DNA of 64,000 nt from Dyadobacter fermentans (GTDB taxonomy: Bacteria > Bacteroidota > Bacteroidia > Cytophagales > Spirosomataceae). Positions 36,797 through 45,781 of the stretch are shown piece after piece. Numbering within the stretch: position 1 is the first letter of the stretch; each line of letters opens with the position of its first letter. The stretch spans positions 62,001 through 126,000 of the forward strand of contig NZ_JAHXBN010000006.1 of assembly GCF_019924045.1 (NCBI RefSeq). Reading direction: 5' to 3'. Both the position numbers and the translations under genes were made by a program. Under the pieces are notes generated by a model. It was not told the origin of the DNA. It was given only the letters and a program-made list of their open reading frames with translations, and did no database searches.

Positions 36797-38173
36797 TTAG
36801 GCGATATCGTGATGCAGTGATTCCTCCAACATCGGGTGATTTCTCGGGATCAGATTTGCCTTGGTCAACTGGTTTGCGATTGAATATGCAAAGGCACAAA
36901 GGAAGATCAGGAAAAAGCCCCACTCCAAAGGTCCAAGCGAAGCGCTAGCACCAACCGTTCCCGGCATAATGTTCGTGTAGAAATCGAACCAGTGTCCGAC
37001 GATCACACTCCAGCAAGCCACTTTCAAAATCGAATGCGTACCCTTCGCGTCGCGGGTCATCAACACCAGGAACGGAAAGAAGAAGTTCATGAACAACGTG
37101 ATGAAGAAAGGCGCCTTGAAGAATCCTCCGTGTCCGCGGAAACGCTCGATGAAATAGATCGTTTCTTCCGGAAGGTTAGCATAGTAGATCAAAAGGAATT
37201 GTGCGAACCACACATATGTCCAGAAAATACTGAACGCAAATACAAACTTGCCAAGATCGCGCAGGTGACTGGTGTTAACCGCTCTCAGATAACCTCTTTC
37301 GCGAAGCATTACGATTGTCAGAGTGATCACCGCCAGACCAGCTACGTGCCAGCTAGCCAAAGTGTACCAGCCAAACATGGTGCTGAACCAGTGTGTGTCG
37401 ATTGACATCACGAAATCCCAGGCAGATGTAGAAGATGTAACACCGAACACCACGAGGAACGCAGTTCCGATGCGGATAGATTTTTCATAGAATTCAGTTC
37501 CACCGATTTCGTCCTCCTGCAATGACAGGTTACGAATCACTTTCCACAGGTAGTACCAGATTGCAAAGTACGCAACCAGACGCGCCAGGAAGAAAGGAGT
37601 GTTCAAATATCCGCGCTTACCGGCGATGATCTTGTCATATTCAGGACCACCCACTTCGTAAAGACCTTCGTGCGTCCAGTGGAACAAGTCATGTCCGCCA
37701 AGGAGGAAAGTAGCGATCAGTACTACGCCTGTTACAGGAAGGAATGCAGGCAGCGCCTCAGGTACTCTTTTGAATACCGCCGACCAGCCAGCTTGTGCCA
37801 GGTAGTTATAAGAAAGGAAGAACATCCCGATAACGGACATTCCGGTAAAATATACACCATTTACCCAAAGGTTTGCCCAAATACGAGCCACCCAGCTTTT
37901 CGCGTGGTGACCGCCTTCTGCTGCAGCGCCGTGAGCGTCCGCGCCGTGTGCCGCAGCTGCCGCTCCGTGCTCAGCCGCAGCGTGGCCTGCTGCCGCAGCA
38001 TGTTCTGCTCCGTGCGCAGCCACTTCATGACCACCACCGCCATTGGCTGCGAGGTATGCTCCTAATAGTACAAGAGCCAGTCCTACACCGCCACCAATGA
38101 GCAAACTTCTCTTAGCTCCCGATGTAAATTCAAACCGTTCTTCAATAGAAGGAATCGAATGTCCTGATGCCAT
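36797..38173 (-). CDS. actF: Alternative complex III subunit ActF (quinone-binding membrane subunit)
   Basis: 458 residues, about ten spans, NrfD-like, one of the two large membrane subunits of the quinol:cytochrome c oxidoreductase. Recognised by IWANLWVNGVYFTGMSVIGM, the GTEFYEKSIRIGTAF stretch and FSIFWTYVWFAQFLLIYYAN. Unusual is a low-complexity Ala/Gly/His segment (residues about 45-91, with nine histidines) between the first span and the rest. It lies 21 bp upstream of ctaC, linking complex III and oxidase genes on one message. Confidence 0.92.
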   Translation of the reverse strand: MASGHSIPSIEERFEFTSGAKRSLLIGGGVGLALVLLGAYLAANGGGGHEVAAHGAEHAAAAGHAAAEHGAAAAAHGADAHGAAAEGGHHAKSWVARIWANLWVNGVYFTGMSVIGMFFLSYNYLAQAGWSAVFKRVPEALPAFLPVTGVVLIATFLLGGHDLFHWTHEGLYEVGGPEYDKIIAGKRGYLNTPFFLARLVAYFAIWYYLWKVIRNLSLQEDEIGGTEFYEKSIRIGTAFLVVFGVTSSTSAWDFVMSIDTHWFSTMFGWYTLASWHVAGLAVITLTIVMLRERGYLRAVNTSHLRDLGKFVFAFSIFWTYVWFAQFLLIYYANLPEETIYFIERFRGHGGFFKAPFFITLFMNFFFPFLVLMTRDAKGTHSILKVACWSVIVGHWFDFYTNIMPGTVGASASLGPLEWGFFLIFLCAFAYSIANQLTKANLIPRNHPMLEESLHHDIA

Positions 38174-38207
38174 TATTTAAAATATTTCTCTGTTTTCAAA
38201 ATTGTAC

Positions 38208-38831
38208 TTAAGCCCCTTTCTGCAATTTCTGTACGTAGTGTACGATCTTCCAGCGTTCCTCAGGGTTGATCTGGGATCCGTGAGGCCACATGCGCGCTTT
38301 CCCGTGTGTGATCACGTGGAAAATATGTCCTTCATTCAGGTTCTTGTAAGCATCGCTCGCGTAGTTAGGAACACCTTTATACATCGCTCCCACTTTTCCG
38401 TCACCGGCACCGGAAGCGCCGTGGCAATGCTGGCAATATCTGTCGTAAAGTACTTTTCCTTCTGCCAGCGTTTTCTCGTTCAGAGGAACCGGATTTTTAA
38501 GTACTCTTTCTGAAATCTCGATGCTATCGGCGGGAATGTTGTAAACCATCAGGTCAACCACTGCCGAATCCGAAGATCCGAAGCTTGTGTGGTAGTTACG
38601 ACGGGCAACAGTACCAGCCACCGGCAAACGCATGGTCAATCCCTGCGGGTTGATCGGGTTGGCTTTTTCCTGCTTGTATGGTTCATAACCTACCGGCAGG
38701 TACATGTTTGGTGCATATTCCTTCCCCGGATTGTTGGGATCTTTTTTACAACCAGCAGCGGCAGTAAGCAATACGGCAGCAACCAATAGAGATCTATATA
38801 AACTTTTCAATTTCATTGCTTTAAACGCCAT
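38208..38831 (-). CDS. actE: Alternative complex III subunit ActE (monoheme lipoprotein cytochrome c)
   Basis: 207 residues. A lipoprotein signal ends at Cys28 (AVLLTAAAGCKK), so it is anchored to the periplasmic side of a membrane. One heme site, CQHCH, is at residues 133-137, followed by KVGAMYKGVPNY and a C-terminal helix ending IVHYVQKLQKG. It is the mobile or docking cytochrome of the complex. The ATG at 38831 overlaps the actD stop by one base; a second ATG at 38816 (MKLKSLYRSLL) is an alternative. Confidence 0.93.
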   Translation of the reverse strand: MAFKAMKLKSLYRSLLVAAVLLTAAAGCKKDPNNPGKEYAPNMYLPVGYEPYKQEKANPINPQGLTMRLPVAGTVARRNYHTSFGSSDSAVVDLMVYNIPADSIEISERVLKNPVPLNEKTLAEGKVLYDRYCQHCHGASGAGDGKVGAMYKGVPNYASDAYKNLNEGHIFHVITHGKARMWPHGSQINPEERWKIVHYVQKLQKGA

Positions 38832-39361
38832 TAGAATTGCTTAATGTTGACTTCTTCTGCGCCGCTGTCTTTCAACGCTCTCGATATCTCTTCTTCGCTC
38901 ATTGAGTTTCTGCTCATCTCGATCGCCATCACAAACTTGTTGTCAGTGGCGCGTACGTCGAATCTTGGGTGGAAATGCGTACCAGGTCCGAGTCCATTCG
39001 AAATGAAGAACGTGATCACCATACCGAATGCAGTAAAAAGTACTGTCCCTTCAAATGTAATGGGGATATAGTTAGGAATCGAGATCGGATCTTTACCACC
39101 GATGATCATCGGCCAGTCAAAACCCATTGTCCAGATCATCAGTGTCAGCACGCAGCAGCAGCCTGTCACCCCAAACATAAAGGCAGCGATACCGATACGT
39201 GTTCTTGGGTGGCCCAGTGCTTCATCCAACCCGTGGATAGGGAATGGAGAGTATACTTCTTTAATTTTCACACCGGCCTTTCTCAACTTAGGAACCGCGT
39301 GAAGAACAGTATCGTCATCGTCGTAAACTCCGACCAAATATTTACCAGATAATTCTGCCAT
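38831..39361 (-). CDS. actD: Alternative complex III subunit ActD (DUF3341)
   Basis: 176 residues, DUF3341 family. The cytosolic N-terminal part (LSGKYLVGVYDDDDTVLHAV, then IKEVYSPFPIHGLDEALGHP) is followed by two spans (GIAAFMFGVTGCCCVLTLMI and FEGTVLFTAFGMVITFFIS) and a short C-terminal domain. In structures of the complex ActD is a two-helix subunit holding the core together. The stop overlaps the start of actE by one base. Confidence 0.94.
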   Translation of the reverse strand: MAELSGKYLVGVYDDDDTVLHAVPKLRKAGVKIKEVYSPFPIHGLDEALGHPRTRIGIAAFMFGVTGCCCVLTLMIWTMGFDWPMIIGGKDPISIPNYIPITFEGTVLFTAFGMVITFFISNGLGPGTHFHPRFDVRATDNKFVMAIEMSRNSMSEEEISRALKDSGAEEVNIKQF

Positions 39362-39408
39362 ACTATTACTTAATTATAATCTCTATAATTCGCTTTTTCG
39401 CAATGCTT

Positions 39409-40842
39409 TTATTCCTGATCCTTATTGTAAACCGGCTCAGCAGTTCCGCGTTGTCTTACTTTCGCAACTCCGGCGATCTTAGCTGGAAGCTGTGCAGAAG
39501 TTGAGCGCAATACCGCTTTTACTTCCGCCATGTTTACTACCGGCAGATATTTCGAGAACAGGAGGAACAATGTGAAGAACAAACCGAAGGAGAAAATGTA
39601 ATCCCCGATATCGTATCTCGTTGGCGAGAACATCGACCAGCTTGAAGGAACGTAGTCACGGTGCAGAGAGGTTACGATAATTACGAAACGCTCGAACCAC
39701 ATACCGATGTTTACAACCACAGAGATGAAGAATGTAAAAGTGATGTTGCGACGCAGTTTTCTTGACCAGAAAAGCTGTGGAGAGATTACGTTACACGTCA
39801 TCATCGCCCAGTATGCCCACCAGTAAGGACCAGTCATACGGTTGAAGAATGCATAGTATTCGTACTCAACACCACCGTACCATGCAATGAAGAACTCCGT
39901 AATATAAGCCACACCTACTACCGAACCGGTAAGCGTGATTACCTTGTTCATGGTCTCGATGTGCTCAAGCGTAATGTAGTCTTCCAGTTTGTAAACTACA
40001 CGGGTGATCAACATCAGGTTTTGTACCATCGCGAATCCGGAGAAGATCGCACCCGCAACGAAGTACGGAGGGAAGATCGTCGTGTGCCATCCCGGGATGA
40101 CCGAGGTAGCAAAGTCCATACTTACAATGGTGTGTACCGAAAGTACAAGTGGCGTAGAAAGACCCGCAAGGATCAAAGAGATGTATTCATAACGTGCCCA
40201 GGTTTTAGCTGAACCGTCCCAGCCCATTGCAAATGTTCCGTACATGAATTTCGAAACTTTGCTGGTAGCGCGGTCGCGGATGGTAGCAAGGTCAGGAATC
40301 AGACCGATATACCAGAATACCAACGATACGGAGAAGTAAGTACTGATCGCGAATACGTCCCAAACGAGTGGCGAGTTGAAGTTAACCCAAAGTGAACCGA
40401 ATGCGTTTGGCAATGGAAGAGCCCAGTAAGCCATCCACGGACGACCCATGTGCATCAAAATAAAAGAAGCAGCACAAATAACGGCGAAGATCGTCATCGC
40501 TTCCGCTGCACGGTTGATGGAAGTTCTCCATTTCTGGCGGAAGAGCAGGAGGATTGCGGAGATCAGCGTTCCCGCGTGACCAATACCTACCCACCATACG
40601 AAGTTGGTGATGTCCCAGGCCCAACCTACTGTTTTATTCAAACCCCAAACTCCGAGGCCTTCCCACCAAGTCCAGGCAAGACACGCAGAACCGTATGCCA
40701 GCACGATAAGCGAAAGACCGAAAGCAATCTTCCATTCTTTCGTTGGAGTCGCCTCCACGTGGCGGCATATGTCTTCCGTTACGTCCGCGTACGTTTTCCC
40801 ACCTTGGATCAGCGGTTCTCTTACAGGTGAAGTAACATGCAT
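39409..40842 (-). CDS. actC: Alternative complex III subunit ActC (NrfD-like membrane subunit)
   Basis: 477 residues with about ten spans, polysulfide-reductase NrfD family, binding menaquinol at the membrane. Family stretches are VGIGHAGTLISAILLLFRQK, RAAEAMTIFAVICAASFILM, and SVHTIVSMDFATSVIPGWHT. It and ActF are a homologous pair facing the iron-sulfur protein ActB. It lies 51 bp downstream of actB. Confidence 0.95.
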   Translation of the reverse strand: MHVTSPVREPLIQGGKTYADVTEDICRHVEATPTKEWKIAFGLSLIVLAYGSACLAWTWWEGLGVWGLNKTVGWAWDITNFVWWVGIGHAGTLISAILLLFRQKWRTSINRAAEAMTIFAVICAASFILMHMGRPWMAYWALPLPNAFGSLWVNFNSPLVWDVFAISTYFSVSLVFWYIGLIPDLATIRDRATSKVSKFMYGTFAMGWDGSAKTWARYEYISLILAGLSTPLVLSVHTIVSMDFATSVIPGWHTTIFPPYFVAGAIFSGFAMVQNLMLITRVVYKLEDYITLEHIETMNKVITLTGSVVGVAYITEFFIAWYGGVEYEYYAFFNRMTGPYWWAYWAMMTCNVISPQLFWSRKLRRNITFTFFISVVVNIGMWFERFVIIVTSLHRDYVPSSWSMFSPTRYDIGDYIFSFGLFFTLFLLFSKYLPVVNMAEVKAVLRSTSAQLPAKIAGVAKVRQRGTAEPVYNKDQE

Positions 40843-40893
40843 ACTACTATTTATTTATAATGATTGGATCGTCAATAATTCTAAACTCTGATA

Positions 40894-43800
40894 TTAAGCG
40901 TGCTCTTTCTCAACCTTCTCAGCTTTGGCAGCTGCTGCGTCCTTGTTACGCACTTTGGTGAGGTAAGAGATTTGCGGACGAACGTTGATTTCTTCCAGCA
41001 TGTGGAATGCACGTCCTTCTCTTTCGACTTCGAGCAATTTCGAAATGCGGCTTTCCGGATCGTTCATATCTCCAAAAGTAATCGCGTCGGTAGGGCATGA
41101 AGATGCACAAGCTACGTTTACTTCACCGTCGACGATGCGTCTTCTTTCTTTCTTCGCAGTAAGCTTAGCTTCCTGAATTCTGTGAACACACATCGAGCAT
41201 TTCTCGATAACCCCTCTTGAACGTACTGTTACATCAGGGTTAATGACCATTTTACCAAGGTCATTGTTGAATGCGTAATCGAAGTTGTCGTTATCAAAAT
41301 ATTTGAACCAGTTGAAGCGACGTACTTTATATGGACAGTTGTTTGCACAATATCTTGTACCAACGCAACGGTTATAAGTCATTTGGTTCAAGCCCTCGGA
41401 GCTGTGGGTGGTAGCCAATACCGGACATACCGTCTCGCAAGGAGCATTGTTACAGTGCTGGCAAAGCATTGGCTGGAATGTAACTTCCGGATTTTCAGAA
41501 GCGATTTCCAATCCTCTCAGGTCTTCTACATCTGCGTCGCTGCTGTAATAGCGGTCGATACGCAGCCAGTGCATTTCACGGGCATTGATGATTTCCTGAC
41601 GGCCAACCACCGGAATGTTGTTCTCGTTCTGGCAGCTGATCACGCAAGATCCGCAACCGAAGCAGGTGTTCAGGTCGATCACCATGCCCCACGAGTGGTT
41701 TTTGTATTTGTGTCCGTTCCAAAGCGACAAGTCAGTTGCGTCAACTTCACCTTCGGAAGTCTGGATTTTCGGAACGAAACGTCCGGCCATCGGGTCCTTC
41801 TGGAAGTGAGCGAGTACAGTCTCTTGCAGAACCGACTTACGGTTCATTACGGTATTGTGCGTCTGAGTCTGAGCGATCTCGCGGGTTTCACCTGTTTTTG
41901 AAACAGTTACTTCGCCCGGAGTGAAGTTCAGGAAGCCGTCGGTGAATGTTGCAAACGGGAATACGTTTTTACCTACACCATTAGCAGATTTACCTGCCTT
42001 CTCACGACCGAAACCAATCGCAACCGCAACGGTTCCCTGCGCAAGACCTGGCTGAATGATCACCGGCAATTCAACGGATTTACCTTTCACATCCACTTTT
42101 ACTACATCCCCCTGCGCCAGGCCGAGTTCCTTTGCAGTTTTCTGTGAAAGACCCGCGTGGTTATCCCAGCAAGCCTTTGTGATCGGATCAGGATTTTCCT
42201 GCAACCATGGGTTGTTCGCGGCAAAACCGGTACCCATGCCTACGTTTTCGAAAATCGCCAGCTCCAAGCCTGATGAAGACGCTTTGTATCTTTTTGCAAT
42301 CGCAGCAGCAGCAGCAGGAAGATTTCCTGAGAATGCGGCACCAGCGCCCGTCGAAGCCGCGGCGGCCGATGCCGAAGCTACATCGAATACACCGTCGTGC
42401 AGGGATTTAACCCAGAATTTCTCGAAGTCACCACCTCCCGCTTGCGGGAAAATGTTCTTTCTCCAGTATGCTTTTACATACTCGTGGTAGTCAGCAGATG
42501 CTCCAGCCCATTTCAGAAGCGAAGATTGCGCCTGGCGAGTGCTGAAAATCAGGCTGATCGCCGGCTGCATTAAGCTGTATGATCCTGCAACAGGTTCTGC
42601 ATCACCCCATGATTCGAGGTAGTGCGGTGCAGGAAGGATGTATTTCAAAAGAGATGATGTTTCATCAGCGCGGTCGTTGAAAGACACGCTCAATGAAACT
42701 TGCGGCAATGCCGACGCCAGTTCCGCACCACGCGGGTGATCGTAAACCGGATTAGCACCCCACAAAATCAATGCAGAAACTTTACCGCCTTTGATCTCAT
42801 CGATCAGTTGGTTGGTAGCGATATCGTTACCCTGGCGGTAGTTTGCAGGTTTGTCAAGATTGATAGTAGAACCGTAGCTACCCAGCAAGCTGTTCAGCGC
42901 ATTCACGATCACTTGCACGGAAGGATCATTTACACCGGATACTACCAATGCCTGCCCTTTCGCCGCAACGAGTTCAGCAGCAGCTTTGTCCAGGTTATCG
43001 ATAGTCAATGAAGGTGTAGCAACGGGAGCCCCGCCCAATTTTGCTGCCACTTTATTGTATAGTGCAGCTGCAACCAGACCAATCTGCGAAGGCTTTACCG
43101 CAGTACGGTAATCCGCATTGGCACCGGTCAGTGAAAGTGTTGATTCGAATTGGTACAAACGGGACATTTCCTTCTTACCTTCTTTCTCGCTGCTCACGCG
43201 ACGGGTGTCTGCGAATTGCTTCGAGAAGGTATCAGGTGCAAGCCATGTTCCGAGGAAATCGCCGTCGATGCCTACGATTACTTTCGCTTTGCTGAAATCG
43301 TAAGAAGGGATAACGGCTTTACCGAATGACAACTCATTGCCTTTTACGATAGCGTAAGAAGAGTTGGCATCGTAAACCACGTGAGTAGTGGTTGGATATT
43401 TTGCGGTGAAGTCTGCGATTACCGCCTTGGTCGACGGGCTCAACACAGTAGAAGTAAGGATACGGATCGCTCCGCCTTTTGCTGCGATTTGTCCAAGCTG
43501 ATCAGCGATCTCCTTGTCAACAGTTTCCCAGCTTACTTTGGTATCTTCTCCTTTTTTAGGACCTTTCAGTTTCTCATTGTCGTACAGGCCGAGCAACGAA
43601 GCGTGTGCACGGGAGCTCACACCCCAGGAAACTTTTGAAAGGGAATTGCTTTCTATTTTAATTGGTCGGCCCTCACGGGTTTTGACCAGGATACTCGCGT
43701 AATCTCCACCTTCTGCGTAAGTGGATGCATACCAGTTAGAGATAGTAGGGAATTCGCCTTCGGGCTTGTTTACGTAAGGGATGGCCTTCTTAACCGGTGC

Positions 43801-44007
43801 TTCGCAAGCTGCGAGAGATACGGCTGCCATTCCAAAACCCAGTACTTTAAGGAAATCACGACGATGGGTTCCTACGCCATCCACCAGGCTTTCATACTGA
43901 CTTTCGGTCGGAGCGCTTGGGAACTCAGAACTTGCATCTTTGACAAACTTTTCGTCATTCCTCAACTCTTCAAGTCCCCGCCAGTATCTTTTATTAGTAT
44001 TTTCCAT
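40894..44007 (-). CDS. actB: Alternative complex III subunit ActB (molybdopterin-oxidoreductase-like iron-sulfur protein)
   Basis: 1037 residues from the ATG at 44007 (MENTNKRYWRGLEELRND); the frame is open to a TTG at 44019. An internal twin-arginine signal (HRRDFLKVLGFGMAAVSLAAC, residues about 48-68) ends at Cys68, so it may be a Tat-exported lipoprotein. The large N-terminal part is homologous to molybdopterin enzymes, which in this complex lacks the cofactor. The C-terminal part binds iron-sulfur clusters: CFGCGSCVISC, CQHCNNAPCETVC, CVGTRYCANNC and CSMCVHRI are visible. It is the electron relay between the quinol sites and the heme subunits. Confidence 0.96.
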   Translation of the reverse strand: MENTNKRYWRGLEELRNDEKFVKDASSEFPSAPTESQYESLVDGVGTHRRDFLKVLGFGMAAVSLAACEAPVKKAIPYVNKPEGEFPTISNWYASTYAEGGDYASILVKTREGRPIKIESNSLSKVSWGVSSRAHASLLGLYDNEKLKGPKKGEDTKVSWETVDKEIADQLGQIAAKGGAIRILTSTVLSPSTKAVIADFTAKYPTTTHVVYDANSSYAIVKGNELSFGKAVIPSYDFSKAKVIVGIDGDFLGTWLAPDTFSKQFADTRRVSSEKEGKKEMSRLYQFESTLSLTGANADYRTAVKPSQIGLVAAALYNKVAAKLGGAPVATPSLTIDNLDKAAAELVAAKGQALVVSGVNDPSVQVIVNALNSLLGSYGSTINLDKPANYRQGNDIATNQLIDEIKGGKVSALILWGANPVYDHPRGAELASALPQVSLSVSFNDRADETSSLLKYILPAPHYLESWGDAEPVAGSYSLMQPAISLIFSTRQAQSSLLKWAGASADYHEYVKAYWRKNIFPQAGGGDFEKFWVKSLHDGVFDVASASAAAASTGAGAAFSGNLPAAAAAIAKRYKASSSGLELAIFENVGMGTGFAANNPWLQENPDPITKACWDNHAGLSQKTAKELGLAQGDVVKVDVKGKSVELPVIIQPGLAQGTVAVAIGFGREKAGKSANGVGKNVFPFATFTDGFLNFTPGEVTVSKTGETREIAQTQTHNTVMNRKSVLQETVLAHFQKDPMAGRFVPKIQTSEGEVDATDLSLWNGHKYKNHSWGMVIDLNTCFGCGSCVISCQNENNIPVVGRQEIINAREMHWLRIDRYYSSDADVEDLRGLEIASENPEVTFQPMLCQHCNNAPCETVCPVLATTHSSEGLNQMTYNRCVGTRYCANNCPYKVRRFNWFKYFDNDNFDYAFNNDLGKMVINPDVTVRSRGVIEKCSMCVHRIQEAKLTAKKERRRIVDGEVNVACASSCPTDAITFGDMNDPESRISKLLEVEREGRAFHMLEEINVRPQISYLTKVRNKDAAAAKAEKVEKEHA

Positions 44008-44052
44008 AAAACTATTCAATACAATGAGTTGTATCCGGTATTAATTTCTTGA

Positions 44053-45348
44053 TTAGTAGTGGCACTTAGAACATTCCAGACCACCAATATCCGCTACTTT
44101 CAAAGCCTCTTTGCTTTCAGAAGCGTGCAACTGTACCAGCTTATCGTAGTACTGATTGTCCTTGGTATTTACCTCAGTTTTACGGTGACAATCAATACAC
44201 CATCCCATCGTCAGTGACGAACGTTGCTGTATTACTTCCATTTTCTCCACTTCGCCGTGGCAGTTCTGGCATTCCAGGCCACCCACGTTCACGTGCTGTG
44301 CGTGGTTGAAGTAAGCCAGGTCAGGCAAGTTGTGAACGCGCACCCATTCGATAGGCTGGTTGTTCTCGATAGAAGTATAAATCTTTTGAATTTCAGGAGA
44401 TTCCTTTTTGATAACACCGTGGCAGTTCATACAGATGTTAGCAGAAGGTATGTGCGCCGACTTACCGCGGTTAACGCCGGTGTGGCAGTAGTTACAGTCG
44501 ATTTTGTACTCGCCTGCGTGCAATTTGTGAGAGAATGAAATAGGCTGCTTAGGAGCATATCCTTGCTGAACGCCTACATTAAACGCTCCGTCCAAAGTAG
44601 ATTTCAATACCAGGAGGACGAAAATCCAGAGTGTCGCAGAACGAATGGCGGGATCAACAGTGATTCTTTTCAGCAATCCACCGAAACCTTCACCGGCAGC
44701 AGCCTCAGTTTCAGCGCCGCCACCTTTAACAGCTTTCGACAGAAGTGATACGATTACGAGCAGAACACCGAGTACCAGTACCATTACTACCACCAACGCA
44801 ACCAGAACAATCACGAACAGATCGGAAGGGGCACCGCCTTTGGCATCACCCGCAGCAGCAGCGCCGCCAGCAGGAGCAGCACCAGCCGCCGCAGCAGCAG
44901 GAGCAGCAGACGCCTGGTCTACATAAGCGAAGATCGCTTTGATGTCATCATCCGAAAGGTTCGGGAAGCTCGTCATCTGAGCTTTCGAGTACTCGTTGTA
45001 GATCTTCACAGCGTATTCATCGCCGGAAGCGATCATCGCCGAAGAGTTACGTACCCATTTGGAAAGCCATGCAAAATCGTGGCGGGAGCTTGCCCCTTTC
45101 AAACCTGGACCAACCACACGCTCATCTGTTGGAGCGTGACACTGGGCGCAGTTGTTTTTGAAGATCGACTCACCTTTCGCAGCATCGCCACCTCCAGCAG
45201 GTGCAGCAGCGCCCGCAGCAGCAGTGCTATCCTGAGCAGATACTAAAGTGGGTACGCTTAATAAGATAGCTAAGAGGATAGCTACAAAGGTTTTTGAGTA
45301 ATTAAAGAAGGAACAAAACTTAGCGTCCATTCGGAATGGTATATTCAT
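44053..45348 (-). CDS. actA: Alternative complex III subunit ActA with an extra N-terminal cytochrome c domain
   Basis: 431 residues from the ATG at 45348 (MNIPFRMDAKF); the frame extends to a TTG at 45354. A signal-like segment ends near LVSAQ (38-39). A class I cytochrome c domain follows, with CAQCH at 67-71 and a likely Met ligand at 125. An Ala/Gly-rich linker leads to a transmembrane segment (about 177-203). The second half carries five heme sites: CNYCH 285-289, CMNCH 306-310, CQNCH 360-364, CIDCH 384-388 and CSKCH 426-430. The pentaheme part is the normal ActA; the fused monoheme domain makes six hemes. First gene of the operon, with a good promoter upstream. Confidence 0.95.
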   Translation of the reverse strand: MNIPFRMDAKFCSFFNYSKTFVAILLAILLSVPTLVSAQDSTAAAGAAAPAGGGDAAKGESIFKNNCAQCHAPTDERVVGPGLKGASSRHDFAWLSKWVRNSSAMIASGDEYAVKIYNEYSKAQMTSFPNLSDDDIKAIFAYVDQASAAPAAAAAGAAPAGGAAAAGDAKGGAPSDLFVIVLVALVVVMVLVLGVLLVIVSLLSKAVKGGGAETEAAAGEGFGGLLKRITVDPAIRSATLWIFVLLVLKSTLDGAFNVGVQQGYAPKQPISFSHKLHAGEYKIDCNYCHTGVNRGKSAHIPSANICMNCHGVIKKESPEIQKIYTSIENNQPIEWVRVHNLPDLAYFNHAQHVNVGGLECQNCHGEVEKMEVIQQRSSLTMGWCIDCHRKTEVNTKDNQYYDKLVQLHASESKEALKVADIGGLECSKCHY

Positions 45349-45376
45349 AATCAACTATTCATTATTCTTCAACAGA

Positions 45377-45408
45377 CAAAACTAGCTTACGATTTTTTAT
45401 CCACAAAA
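45377..45408 (-). promoter_or_regulatory. Promoter of the act-cta respiratory operon
   Basis: On the minus strand TTTTG (45408-45404), 19 nt, then TAGTTTTG (45384-45377) matches the Bacteroidota consensus. The actA ATG at 45348 lies 28 nt after the -7 box. No other match occurs up to tRNA-Cys. Confidence 0.65.
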
Positions 45409-45522
45409 GTATTTCAGGGATATTTTACCCCACCTTCTTATTTATAATTTGTCTAATTTGCTAGACTAAATTAACGATGGTTACAAAATTCATAGAGGCT
45501 GATTTTCAGCCAACTAGCAAAA

Positions 45523-45571
45523 AAAATACCATTTGGAGCTCGTTTCAAAAGCGGTGTCCAAATGGTATTTT
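45523..45571 (-). terminator. Terminator after tRNA-Cys
   Basis: AAAATACCATTTGGA (45523-45537) and TCCAAATGGTATTTT (45557-45571) form a perfect 15-bp stem. In the minus direction it follows tRNA-Cys by about 53 nt and runs into TTTTTTTTGC, a strong T-run including the stem end. Confidence 0.82.
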
Positions 45572-45624
45572 TCAGGCTTTTAATTGTGTCCAAAATCTGG
45601 GGAAAATGACCACAATTCAAGGAG

Positions 45625-45695
45625 AGGTTCCGAGCGGATTCGAACCGCTGTACGAGGTTTTGCAGACCTCTGCCTAGCCACTCGGCCACGGAACC
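45625..45695 (-). tRNA. tRNA-Cys (anticodon GCA)
   Basis: 71-nt cloverleaf. GGTTCCG pairs with CGGAACC, the anticodon loop CTGCAAA carries GCA, and the T-arm is AGCGGTTCGAATCCGCT. The discriminator is T (U in RNA), the identity element for cysteinyl-tRNA synthetase. CCA is not encoded. It lies between the rpsA terminator-like hairpin and its own terminator. Confidence 0.96.
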
Positions 45696-45704
45696 ATTTT
45701 TAAA

Positions 45705-45737
45705 GATTAGCTGCCCGCGTGAAGCTGACAGCTAATC
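45705..45737 (-). terminator. Terminator-like hairpin after rpsA
   Basis: GATTAGCTG (45705-45713) and CAGCTAATC (45729-45737) form a 9-bp stem 45 nt after the rpsA stop; the minus strand continues TTTAAAAATGG. The T-run is weak, so some read-through into tRNA-Cys is possible. Confidence 0.5.
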
Positions 45738-45781
45738 CGGGTGCAAAAGTATTAAAAAATTCTTCTACACCATATTTTATT

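Noticed and set aside
45477..45677. Short plus-strand frame between actA and tRNA-Cys
   Set aside because: It runs through the terminator hairpin and tRNA-Cys; no coding features.
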